NCBI GenBank assembly: GCA_900544825.1
Contig: UQWP01000001.1
Coordinates: forward strand, 1 to 64,000
DNA: 64,000 bases
Source of the DNA: an uncultured Prevotella sp.
GTDB taxonomy: Bacteria; Bacteroidota; Bacteroidia; Bacteroidales; Bacteroidaceae
Direction: 5' to 3'
Position 1 is the stretch's first letter, and every line of letters begins with the position of its first letter. A model generated the notes under the pieces. It ran no database searches. It was given only the letters and a program-made list of their open reading frames with translations, and had not been told where the DNA came from. The position numbers and the translations under genes are program-made. This document shows, piece by piece, positions 40,400 through 48,855 of this stretch.

Positions 40400-43255
40400 T
40401 TATTTTATATAATTCTTAAGAAATTTACCAGTTAAGCTCGTTTTGCATGCTGCTACTTCCTCAGGAGTACCAGCTATCACGAGGTTACCGCCCTTGTCGC
40501 CACCCTCAGGACCGAGGTCGATGATATGGTCGGCACACTTGATGATATCCAGGTTATGTTCGATAACTACCAAGGAATGACCACGTTCTATCAGCGCCTG
40601 GAAAGCATCGAGCAATCGCTTGATATCATGGAAGTGCAGACCGGTGGTTGGCTCATCGAAGATGAAGAGCGTAGGCGACTGGTCTTCCTTGCCGATAAAG
40701 TAGGCGAGTTTCACACGCTGGTTTTCACCGCCGGAGAGGGTGCTGGAGTTCTGGCCGAGCTTGATATAGCCCAGTCCAACCTCCTGCAAAGGCTTGAGCT
40801 TGCTGACGATGATGCGGCAGGCATCGAAATCGCCCACATGGTGCTGGAGCTTTTCATCGCTGAAGAACTCTATCGCCTCGTTCACGGTCATGTTCAGCAC
40901 ATCATTGATATTCTTTCCTCCGTAGTGCACCTCCAGGATATCGTGCTTGAATCGCTTGCCCTTGCATGCCTCGCAGGTAAGGGTGAGGTCTGCCATAAAC
41001 TGCATCTCGATGGTTACGTATCCTGCTCCCTTGCATTCCTCGCATCTTCCGCCCTCGGTATTGAAGGAGAAGTATTGTGGGGTGAATCCCATCTGCTTGG
41101 CGAGTGGCTGGTTGGCAAAGAGGGTGCGGATGGCATCGTATGCCTTCAGATAGGTGGCAGGGTTGCTGCGGGTACTCTTGCCGATAGGATTCTGATCTAC
41201 AAACTCCACATGCTTGATGGCATCCACATCGCCTTCCAGCGAACTGTATTCGCCAGGTGCATCTGCCACCAGGTCTAGATGGCGACGGAGGGCAGGGTAG
41301 AGGATTCCCTTGATGAGGGAACTCTTGCCCGAACCGGATACGCCGGTGATGACGGTGAAGATGTTGAGCGGAATCCTAACATCGATGCCGCGGAGATTGT
41401 TCATTCGTGCTCCCTTGATCTCGATGGCTCTGTTCCATGCACGATGACTGGTAGGAACGGCAATCTCCTCCTTGTGGGTGAGATACTGAATGGTATGACT
41501 CTCCGGGAATTTCTCCAGAAGGGCTTTCTGCTTCTCTGGGTCGGTGGATGAGTATTCGGATGAAGGACCGGCATATACTAGTCTTCCACCCAGTCTTCCT
41601 GCCTCCGGACCGATATCGATGAGATAATCGGCAGCACGCATAATCTCTTCATCGTGCTCTACTACGACCACGGTGTTGCCCAACTGCTGCAGCTCTCTCA
41701 GAACCTTGATGAGTCGGTCTGTATCTCGGCTATGGAGTCCGATACTTGGCTCGTCGAGGATATACACGCTGCCTACCAGCGAAGAACCGAGGCTGGTGGT
41801 CAGGTTGATGCGCTGGCTCTCTCCTCCGGAAAGGGAGTTGGAGAGACGGTTGAGGGTGAGGTAACCAAGTCCCACATCCAGAAGGAATTGCAGGCGATGG
41901 GTTATCTCTGCCAAGAGTCGCTTGCCCACTTCTCGCTCATGCTCTGTCAGCTCCAGCTTCTGGAACCATGCGCTGAGATTGGTAATCGACATATCCACCA
42001 GTTCGGTGATGCTCTTTCCGCCAATCTTCACATAGTTGGCTTCCTTCTTGAGTCGGGTGCCATGGCAATCCGGACAGATGGTCTTTCCGCGGAATCGGCT
42101 CAGCATCACGCGGTATTGTATCTTGTACTGGTTCTCCTTCACCATTCTGAAGAATTCGTCGATGCTCACTCTGTCGTGTGGGTCGCGCTTCTTATCTGAA
42201 GGCAGTCCATGCCAGAGCCAGTCCTTCTCCTTCTGGGTGAGTTCGTAGTAAGGCTTGAAGATCGGGAAGTTGTATGGCTCTGCACGTCGGATGAATTCCT
42301 TGAGCCACATACCCATCTTCTCTCCACGCCAGCATACCACGCATCCATCGTAGAGACTCATGGAAGTGTTAGGGATGACGAGCTTCTCGTCGATGCCGAT
42401 CACGCTTCCGAATCCTTCGCAGGTAGGACAGGCGCCCAATGGGGAATTGAAGGCAAACATATTGTCGGTTGGTTCCTCGAAGGTGATGCCGTCGGCTTCG
42501 AACCGGGTAGAGAAATCGTAGCTGATATTGCTCGGCAGGAAGAGGAGACGGCAGGCACCGTCGCCCTCATAGAAAGCAGTCTCGGCAGAATCGATGAGGC
42601 GGCTGATGTCATCCTTCTCGTCGCTTACCGAAGCACGGTCGATGACGAGGAAGATATCCTCCGGCTTGGCATCGCCCTGGAAATCGTCGATGCGGATAAA
42701 TTCACCTTTCACCAGTATGCGTGCGTATCCCTCCTGAAGATACATCTCCAGTTGCTTTTCCAGACTTCTGCCTTCTATGATATGTAAAGGGGCAAGGATT
42801 ACAAACTTGGTGCCCTTGGAAAACTGTCGGGTGCATGCCAGTACATCTTCGGTGGTATGGCGCTTTACTTCCTGTCCGCTGATAGGCGAATAGGTCTTGC
42901 CGATACGGGCGAAGAGCAGGCGCAGGTATTCGTAGATTTCCGTGCTGGTGCCCACGGTAGAACGTGGGTTGCGGGAAATCACCTTCTGTTCGATGGCGAT
43001 GGCAGGAGGCAATCCCTTGATGAAATCACACTCCGGTTTGCTCATTCTGCCCAGAAACTGGCGGGCATACGAAGACAGCGACTCCACATACCGGCGCTGT
43101 CCTTCGGCATATAGGGTATCGAAAGCCAATGAAGACTTGCCCGACCCGGAGACGCCCGTAATGGCTACAAACTTGCCCTGTGGTATCTTCACGTCGATAT
43201 TCTTCAGGTTGTTGGCTCTCGCCCCCTTGATCTCTATATATTTCTCTTTTGACAT
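40400..43255 (-). CDS. UvrA paralogue (excinuclease ABC subunit A-like)
   Basis: 951-aa UvrA-family ATPase, presumably in nucleotide excision repair or damage recognition. It has two ABC modules ([20 protein letters not shown] and [17 protein letters not shown]; signatures LSGGESQRI and LSGGENQRV) and zinc modules (CPDCHGTRLKKEAN; CEECKGAGYVTIEM paired with CEACKGKRF). The usual FLPDVYVPC segment reads FMADLTLTC here, so this copy is the more divergent of two. The start at 43255 (MSKEKYIEIKGARANNLKN) matches the family; its ATG lies inside the heptad array. Downstream of rlmH by 40 bp. Confidence 0.93.
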   Translation of the reverse strand: MSKEKYIEIKGARANNLKNIDVKIPQGKFVAITGVSGSGKSSLAFDTLYAEGQRRYVESLSSYARQFLGRMSKPECDFIKGLPPAIAIEQKVISRNPRSTVGTSTEIYEYLRLLFARIGKTYSPISGQEVKRHTTEDVLACTRQFSKGTKFVILAPLHIIEGRSLEKQLEMYLQEGYARILVKGEFIRIDDFQGDAKPEDIFLVIDRASVSDEKDDISRLIDSAETAFYEGDGACRLLFLPSNISYDFSTRFEADGITFEEPTDNMFAFNSPLGACPTCEGFGSVIGIDEKLVIPNTSMSLYDGCVVCWRGEKMGMWLKEFIRRAEPYNFPIFKPYYELTQKEKDWLWHGLPSDKKRDPHDRVSIDEFFRMVKENQYKIQYRVMLSRFRGKTICPDCHGTRLKKEANYVKIGGKSITELVDMSITNLSAWFQKLELTEHEREVGKRLLAEITHRLQFLLDVGLGYLTLNRLSNSLSGGESQRINLTTSLGSSLVGSVYILDEPSIGLHSRDTDRLIKVLRELQQLGNTVVVVEHDEEIMRAADYLIDIGPEAGRLGGRLVYAGPSSEYSSTDPEKQKALLEKFPESHTIQYLTHKEEIAVPTSHRAWNRAIEIKGARMNNLRGIDVRIPLNIFTVITGVSGSGKSSLIKGILYPALRRHLDLVADAPGEYSSLEGDVDAIKHVEFVDQNPIGKSTRSNPATYLKAYDAIRTLFANQPLAKQMGFTPQYFSFNTEGGRCEECKGAGYVTIEMQFMADLTLTCEACKGKRFKHDILEVHYGGKNINDVLNMTVNEAIEFFSDEKLQHHVGDFDACRIIVSKLKPLQEVGLGYIKLGQNSSTLSGGENQRVKLAYFIGKEDQSPTLFIFDEPTTGLHFHDIKRLLDAFQALIERGHSLVVIEHNLDIIKCADHIIDLGPEGGDKGGNLVIAGTPEEVAACKTSLTGKFLKNYIK

Positions 43256-43281
43256 TGAACTTTGAGCTTTGAACTTTATGA
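43254..43281 (-). repeat. Heptad array spanning the uvrA-paralogue start (AGTTCAA type)
   Basis: Plus-strand units ATTGAAC, TTTGAGC, TTTGAAC, TTTATGA in exact phase. In the sense direction the array reads from TCATAAA through three units ending in TTCAAT, whose last AT plus G forms the ATG start codon. Confidence 0.85.
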
Positions 43282-43295
43282 TTAGTGATCCTCTT

Positions 43296-43766
43296 TTACT
43301 CGTGGTGGTAAGGTTCACCTTTTATAATAGTACATGCGCGATAGAGCGCCTCTGTAAAGATGAGGCGTACCATCTGATGCGAGAAGGTCATCTTGGAAAG
43401 GGAGATCTTCTCGTTGGCGCGGTCATATACTGCCTGCGAGAATCCGTAAGGACCTCCGATAACAAACACGAGTCTTCTGGCTGTAGCCTGCTTGCGCTCT
43501 ATCCATTTGGCAAACTCGATGCTTCGGAACTCCTGGCCGTGCTCATCCATCAGCACCACGGTATCAGAAGGCTGAATCAGTTTCAGAATCAGTTCACCCT
43601 CCCGTTCCTTCTGCTGCTGTTCGCTGAGACTCTTGGTGTTCTTGAGTTCAGGAATCGTTGTTATGTTGAAGGGCATATAGTGGGTAATGCGCTCTGCATA
43701 ATCCTTGATGCCCGCAATGAAATGCTTGTTTACAGTCTTGCCGACTAATATCAGTTCTGTTTTCAT
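43296..43766 (-). CDS. rlmH: 23S rRNA (pseudouridine1915-N3)-methyltransferase RlmH
   Basis: 156-aa SPOUT-fold methyltransferase acting on helix 69 of 23S rRNA. SAM-site motifs: VVLMDEHGQEFRSIEFA, VFVIGGPYGFS and the C-terminal KMTFSHQMVRLIFTEALYRACTIIKGEPYHHE, which is nearly invariant in the family. Lies between DUF4491 and the uvrA paralogue, with heptad arrays in both gaps. Confidence 0.96.
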   Translation of the reverse strand: MKTELILVGKTVNKHFIAGIKDYAERITHYMPFNITTIPELKNTKSLSEQQQKEREGELILKLIQPSDTVVLMDEHGQEFRSIEFAKWIERKQATARRLVFVIGGPYGFSQAVYDRANEKISLSKMTFSHQMVRLIFTEALYRACTIIKGEPYHHE

Positions 43767-43796
43767 TTTCTAAATGGTATCCTCCTTATTATCGCA

Positions 43797-43852
43797 TTAA
43801 CTCTAAGCAGTAAGCTATAAGCTATTAACTCTAAACTATTAACTCTTATAGT
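43797..43852 (-). repeat. Heptad array between DUF4491 and rlmH (TTTATAG/GAGTTAA type)
   Basis: Eight units in exact phase on the plus strand: TTAACTC, TAAGCAG, TAAGCTA (twice), TTAACTC, TAAACTA, TTAACTC, TTATAGT. The DUF4491 stop codon (43841-43839) lies inside the array, so the last two units overlap its C-terminal codons. Confidence 0.85.
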
Positions 43853-44150
43853 ATCCTTTCTTTTCCAACTTCGGGTTCTTAGGGAACCATCCCTTCTCGC
43901 AACGTTGTTTCTGTTCGAAGAGTTCCCCGATGCTCCAGAGACAGGAAGCACCCAGCACACCGAGAAGAGCAGAGCAGAGAACATTCGCAACCAGGAAGGC
44001 TGCGCCCACGCTGATGATACCCGAAACCAGGAACACCCACCAGTAGCGGGTACCCGTATGATATTCTACCTTGATGACAATAGGGTGGAAGAGTCCTATT
44101 ATTAAAAAGGTGGAAACGGCGATGATGACGCCAGTATAATATAATTCCAT
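43839..44150 (-). CDS. DUF4491 membrane protein
   Basis: 103-aa protein with three hydrophobic segments (about 5-25, 37-56, 58-76) and a charged C-terminal tail (EQKQRCEKGWFPKNPKLEKKGYYKS). The pattern FHPIVIKVEYHTGTRYWWVFLVSGI is the DUF4491 hallmark. Unknown function. First gene of an apparent DUF4491-rlmH-uvrA group. Confidence 0.9.
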   Translation of the reverse strand: MELYYTGVIIAVSTFLIIGLFHPIVIKVEYHTGTRYWWVFLVSGIISVGAAFLVANVLCSALLGVLGASCLWSIGELFEQKQRCEKGWFPKNPKLEKKGYYKS

Positions 44151-44184
44151 AAGCCTCTTTTTTATTACTTTTTTGTTTCAATGT

Positions 44185-44193
44185 GCAAAAATA
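44185..44193 (-). promoter_or_regulatory. -7 promoter box of DUF4491-rlmH-uvrA
   Basis: TATTTTTGC on the minus strand, 35 bp before the DUF4491 start. Confidence 0.6.
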
Positions 44194-44213
44194 CAAAAAA
44201 AACTCCAATCTTG

Positions 44214-44245
44214 TTTGGTTTCTCGAATATTTTATATATCTTTGT
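44214..44245 (+). promoter_or_regulatory. Promoter of the phosphohexomutase gene
   Basis: -33 TTTG (44214-44217), 19-bp spacer, -7 TATCTTTGT (44237-44245), about 80 bp before the start codon. Confidence 0.75.
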
Positions 44246-44325
44246 ACGCAAAAAGAGAAATATTGTGCTGTTTTCGGGCACAACCCTCTGATTGAATAAT
44301 ATTAATAACAAAATAGAATCAAACT

Positions 44326-46077
44326 ATGGCTAATAACGCAGAATTGATTAAGCAGTGTGAAGAAAGAGCACAGCAGTGGCTCACACCTGCTTTTGACGAA
44401 GAAACTCGTAACGAAGTAAAGGCAATGCTCGAGGCTGAAGACAAGTCAGCGCTCGTAGATGCTTTCTATCAGAACCTGGAGTTCGGTACTGGTGGTTTGC
44501 GCGGTATTATGGGCGCAGGTACCAACCGTATGAACAAATATATCGTTGGTATGGCTACTCAGGGCTTTGCTAACTACATCCTCAAGGCTTTCCCTGGTGA
44601 GGAGAACCTTTCTGTTGTTGTAGGCCATGACTGCCGTAACAACTCTCGTCTCTTCGCAGAGACTGTTGCTGCCATCTTCTCAGCTAATGGTATCAAGGCT
44701 TATCTCTTCGAGAGCCTCCGCCCAACACCAGAGATTTCATTCGCTATCCGCGAGCTCGGTGCCAAGGCTGGTGTCAACGTTACTGCTTCTCACAACCCTA
44801 AGGAGTACAATGGCTACAAGGCTTACTGGAGTGACGGCGCTCAGGTTCTGGCTCCACACGATACAGGTATCATTGAGGAGGTGAACAAGGTTACTATCGA
44901 CCAGGTGAAGTTCGAGGCTAACTGGGATAAGATTCAGATTATCGGTGGTGAGATGGATTACGACTATATGACTGCTGTTCATTCTGCCATGATTGACCAG
45001 GATGTGATCAATCGCCAGAAGGACCTCAACATCGTTTACTCTGCTATGCACGGTACAGGTCGTGTCATCGTGCCTCTCTGCTTGCGTTCTTGGGGCTTCC
45101 AGAACATCAATGTAGTTCCTGAGCAGATGGTTGTAGATGGAAACTTCCCAACAGTGGTTTCTCCTAACCCAGAGAATGCTGAGGCTATGACTCTCGGTAT
45201 GAAGCTCGGTACCAAGTTGAACGCTGACCTCGTAGTTGCTACCGACCCTGATGCTGACCGCTTGGCTATCGTTTGCCGCGACGACAAGGGTGAGTGGATG
45301 ATCATCAACGGTAACCAGACAGCTATGATGTTCTGCTACTACATCATCGAGAACAAGAAGAAGTTGGGTAAGTTGAAGCCAACAGACTTCCTCGTAAAGA
45401 CCATCGTTACAACAGAGGTTATCGCAGAGATTGCCAAGAAGAACAACGTAGAGTTGCGCGACTGCTACACCGGTTTCAAGTGGATTGCACGCGAGATTGC
45501 AATCTCTGAGGGCAAGCAGCAGTACATCGGTGGTGGTGAGGAGAGCTTCGGCTTCTTGCCATACGATAAGGTACGTGATAAGGATGCTCCTGCATCTATC
45601 TGCTTGATTTGCGAGATTGCTGCCTGGGCTAAGGATCAGGGCAAGACTCTCTACGATCTCCTGATGCAGATCTATGCAGAGTATGGCTTCAGCAAGGAGT
45701 TTACTGTAAACGTGGTTCGTCCAGGTAAGACAGGTGCTGACGAGATCAAGCAGATGATGGCTGACTTCCGTGCCAACCCTCCAAAGGAGTTGGGTGGCAG
45801 CAAGATTGTAACCTGGAAGGATTACCAGAGCTTGGAGGCTAAGCATGCTGATGGCAGTGTAGAGAAGCTCGATATGCCTTCAACAAGCAATGTACTCCAG
45901 TGGTTCTGCGATGACAATACCAAGGTAAGTGTTCGCCCATCTGGTACAGAGCCTAAGATCAAGTTCTATATCGAGGTAAAGGATCCTTCATTCAAGTGCG
46001 CTGGCTGCTACAACCGTTGTACAGCTGCAGCTATGGATAAGATCGAGGCTATCAAGAAGAGCTTGAATCTGGATTAA
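44326..46077 (+). CDS. Phosphoglucomutase/phosphomannomutase
   Basis: 583-aa alpha-D-phosphohexomutase, likely interconverting glucose-1-P and glucose-6-P. FGTGGLRGIMGAGTNRMN is the N-terminal substrate loop. VTASHNPKEYNGYKAYW contains the phosphoserine. The metal loop is DPDADRLAI, the sugar-binding loop GGGEESFGFL and the phosphate-binding loop RPSGTEPKIKFY. Length fits the PgcA-like long subfamily. Strong codon bias suggests high expression. Confidence 0.95.
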   Translation: MANNAELIKQCEERAQQWLTPAFDEETRNEVKAMLEAEDKSALVDAFYQNLEFGTGGLRGIMGAGTNRMNKYIVGMATQGFANYILKAFPGEENLSVVVGHDCRNNSRLFAETVAAIFSANGIKAYLFESLRPTPEISFAIRELGAKAGVNVTASHNPKEYNGYKAYWSDGAQVLAPHDTGIIEEVNKVTIDQVKFEANWDKIQIIGGEMDYDYMTAVHSAMIDQDVINRQKDLNIVYSAMHGTGRVIVPLCLRSWGFQNINVVPEQMVVDGNFPTVVSPNPENAEAMTLGMKLGTKLNADLVVATDPDADRLAIVCRDDKGEWMIINGNQTAMMFCYYIIENKKKLGKLKPTDFLVKTIVTTEVIAEIAKKNNVELRDCYTGFKWIAREIAISEGKQQYIGGGEESFGFLPYDKVRDKDAPASICLICEIAAWAKDQGKTLYDLLMQIYAEYGFSKEFTVNVVRPGKTGADEIKQMMADFRANPPKELGGSKIVTWKDYQSLEAKHADGSVEKLDMPSTSNVLQWFCDDNTKVSVRPSGTEPKIKFYIEVKDPSFKCAGCYNRCTAAAMDKIEAIKKSLNLD

Positions 46078-46154
46078 TAAAAGCTATTGAACTTTATATG
46101 AATGTGTGGGGGAGAAATCATCTTCTGCACATTCCTCTGAAAGATATTTTTTGA

Positions 46155-46220
46155 TGCATTATTTAGCTCCAACTTTAAATAATGCAATTTCTCGGCGAGA
46201 AGTCATCCTGACTTCTCGCC
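46155..46220 (+). terminator. Two tandem hairpins between the phosphohexomutase and DUF3943 genes
   Basis: Hairpin 1: TGCATTATTT with AAATAATGCA (46155-46186). Hairpin 2: GGCGAGAAGTC (46194-46204) with GACTTCTCGCC (46210-46220), a perfect 11-bp stem followed by ATTTT. The second looks like a terminator but ends only 20 bp before the next start codon, so it could also lie in the DUF3943 leader. Confidence 0.6.
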
Positions 46221-46240
46221 ATTTTGAATTTGATAGGTTT

Positions 46241-48682
46241 ATGGATAATAAGAGAAAGATCATTGCCCTTTTAATGGGACTTTCGCTAGGAGGTCAGTCT
46301 GTCTATGCCCAAGGGTATAGTTGTGGCAACGTGTCTCTGTTTTGCTCGCCCGATACACTCAGGGGTGTTCAGATAGGTGCCTTTTCCAGTGTGGTTCGAC
46401 AGCAGATGCGTGGTGTGAGTCTGGCTGGTATCATCAATTCGGTGGGCGATGACATGCGCGGCGTGCAGATATCAGGCGTTTCCAATGTGGTGAAGGGTGG
46501 CAATGGCGTGCAGTTGTCTTTATTTAATAATGTATCCAGTTCTCCGTTCCGCGGCGTGCAGCTGAGCGGACTTTCCAATGTTTCCATGGGTATGAAGAGA
46601 GGCTTGCAGATTGCTGCTGCCAACGTCAGCTCTTCCTATATGCGTGGCTTGCAGTTGGGTGGTTACAATTATGCTGATACCCTGAATGGTTCTCAGGTTG
46701 GCTTGTTTAATGTTTGCCTTAGCCATCCTCGCGGTGTGCAGATTGGTATCATCAACTATAGTCGGGATACCGTAGCCCACAAGATAGGACTGGTGAATGT
46801 GAACCCTAAGACGCGTATTGACTATATGTTTTATGGCGGTTCTGCTACCAAAGCCAATCTTGCCATCAGATTCCGCAACCGGAGTACGTATAATATCCTG
46901 GGTATCGGAACCCATTACTTTGGATTGGCTGAGAAGTTCTCTGGTGCCTTGTTCTATCGCATCGGTCAGTATTTCCAGTTGTCGCCTAAGTTCTCCCTGA
47001 GTGGTGATCTCGGATTCTATCACGTAGAATCATTCCAGGAACATTCGCAGGATAAGCCTGAACGGCTCTATTCGCTGCAGGCTCGCATCAATGCCGACTA
47101 TCAGTTGGGCAGATATACCAGCGCCTTTGCCTCTGTGGGTTATGGCGATACCTATTATTATCATGGTGGCAGGTATCGCCGTCGTGCCATCGTAGAAGCA
47201 GGTTTGGCTGTGCGTCTCCAGCGAAATTCTTCTTTTACGGATATCTCTGCCAAGAAGGAGAACGAATATGATATGGAGGCATGGAAGGAAGGTACAATCT
47301 TTGCCTTCGATGATCCGGAGCGACAGAAGAAGCATCCTTGGAAGGCTGCCCTGGAAGCTTTTGCCATCAATGTGGGTGTGCAATGCTTCGACCAGTTTGT
47401 GATGAACGAGGAGTTTGCCAAGATTTCCTTCCATAGCATCAAGCACAATATTGAAACGGGATTTGTCTGGGATAACGACCAGTTCTCTACCAATCTGTTT
47501 GCTCATCCATATCATGGCGGACTCTATTTCAATGCTGCAAGAAGTCATGGCATGAATTTCTGGGAATCGGTACCATATTCTTTCTGTGGAAGTTTGATGT
47601 GGGAGACCACCTGCGAGATAGAACCGCCTGCCATCAACGACCTGATGGCTACTACTTTTGGAGGTGTTGCCATCGGAGAGGTGACGCATCGTATGAGCAA
47701 TCTGGTGTTTGATGACCGCCTGTCTGGTTTCCCTCGTTTCATGCGGGAATTTCTGGGCACCCTCATCTGTCCGATCAAGGGATTGAATCGAATCTTGAGT
47801 GGCGAAGCCTGGCGAGTGAGAGGCAAATATTATAAATATCACGATTACCAGCGCAGTCCTGTGAGCTTCTCTGCATCGGCAGGTTATCGATACCTCGCAG
47901 ACAACAATACGCTGTTCCGTGGAGAGGGCAATCCATACGTCCGTTTCAATCTGGTTTATGGCAATCCGTTTGATGGTGAGACCACCAAGCCATACGACTA
48001 CTTCACATTGGATGCCACTTTCGGCTTGAGCAGCAACCAGCCTCTGATTACCGGTCTGCATCTTCTGGGAAGATTGTGGAGCGTACCGGTGGAGGTGAGC
48101 AAGGGCACGGAGATGGAGTTCGGTATCTTCCAGCACTTCAACTATTACGATTCGCAGCCGGTGAAGGATGGTACCAGTCTGGTGCCTTACCGCATATCCG
48201 AGGCAGCCTCTTTCGGTCCTGGCATCATCTACCGCTTCCCTCAGGTGGGCAATCTCACCAGATTTGAGCAGCGTGTCTTCCTGGATGGTATCCTGCTGGG
48301 TGGAAGTCTGACTGATTATTATAATGTGATAGACCGCGACTACAACATGGGTAGCGGTTATAGCGTGAAGGCCAGCAGTTTCATGGAGTTCGGCAAGGTA
48401 GCCACCTTCCAGATAGGTGCCGACTATTATCGCATCTTCACGTGGAAGGGATATGAGGGAAAGGATCTGGCGACGACCGATCCGCTCTATCTCAACGCCC
48501 AGGGCGACAAGGGAAATGCATCTCTGCTGGTGCTGAATGCCCGCTTTGGTCTGGCGCTTTCCAATCGGCTGAACCTGGACTTCAATGTGTCCAACTATTG
48601 GCGTGATACCCATTACTCCTATCATGATGATGTAACGTCTAAAACCTTTGATATGAGTCTGGGATTGCAATACAAGTTCTAA
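46241..48682 (+). CDS. Large outer-membrane protein, GVQ-repeat head plus DUF3943 domain
   Basis: 813-aa exported protein. The start at 46241 (MDNKRKIIALLMGLSLGGQSVYAQG) gives a clean signal peptide; the longer frame from 46106 passes through two hairpins and is unlikely. Residues about 25-185 hold at least eight repeats of the type RGVQIG, RGVQLSGLSNV or GVQLSLFNNV, as in LA_2272-type surface proteins. A beta-rich central region follows. From about 390 a DUF3943-like region appears (EAFAINVGVQCFDQFV, DNDQFSTNLFAHPYHGGLYFNAARSHGMNFWES). The C-terminus ends LGLQYKF, a barrel-closing strand. The role is unknown. Confidence 0.85.
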   Translation: MDNKRKIIALLMGLSLGGQSVYAQGYSCGNVSLFCSPDTLRGVQIGAFSSVVRQQMRGVSLAGIINSVGDDMRGVQISGVSNVVKGGNGVQLSLFNNVSSSPFRGVQLSGLSNVSMGMKRGLQIAAANVSSSYMRGLQLGGYNYADTLNGSQVGLFNVCLSHPRGVQIGIINYSRDTVAHKIGLVNVNPKTRIDYMFYGGSATKANLAIRFRNRSTYNILGIGTHYFGLAEKFSGALFYRIGQYFQLSPKFSLSGDLGFYHVESFQEHSQDKPERLYSLQARINADYQLGRYTSAFASVGYGDTYYYHGGRYRRRAIVEAGLAVRLQRNSSFTDISAKKENEYDMEAWKEGTIFAFDDPERQKKHPWKAALEAFAINVGVQCFDQFVMNEEFAKISFHSIKHNIETGFVWDNDQFSTNLFAHPYHGGLYFNAARSHGMNFWESVPYSFCGSLMWETTCEIEPPAINDLMATTFGGVAIGEVTHRMSNLVFDDRLSGFPRFMREFLGTLICPIKGLNRILSGEAWRVRGKYYKYHDYQRSPVSFSASAGYRYLADNNTLFRGEGNPYVRFNLVYGNPFDGETTKPYDYFTLDATFGLSSNQPLITGLHLLGRLWSVPVEVSKGTEMEFGIFQHFNYYDSQPVKDGTSLVPYRISEAASFGPGIIYRFPQVGNLTRFEQRVFLDGILLGGSLTDYYNVIDRDYNMGSGYSVKASSFMEFGKVATFQIGADYYRIFTWKGYEGKDLATTDPLYLNAQGDKGNASLLVLNARFGLALSNRLNLDFNVSNYWRDTHYSYHDDVTSKTFDMSLGLQYKF

Positions 48683-48784
48683 GGGACAGTCGTCTTATTA
48701 GTAGAAATTTAGCGGATTTTTAGCAGAAATTAGGGGTGCAAAGGGAAACGATATACATAAAATTGTAGAAAAAACGCAAAAAGT

Positions 48785-48817
48785 TTTGCATATTTTCTGG
48801 ATTTATATTACCTTTGC
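48785..48817 (+). promoter_or_regulatory. Promoter of the PurF-like gene
   Basis: -33 TTTG (48785-48788), 20-bp spacer, -7 TACCTTTGC (48809-48817), 38 bp before the start codon. Confidence 0.78.
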
Positions 48818-48855
48818 ACCCATATTTCAAACATAAAACATAGAATTATACTCTT

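Noticed and set aside
47030..48670. 546-codon minus-strand ORF opposite the DUF3943 gene
   Set aside because: Shadow frame; the plus-strand product has a signal peptide, repeats and barrel-type end, while the antisense product has none.
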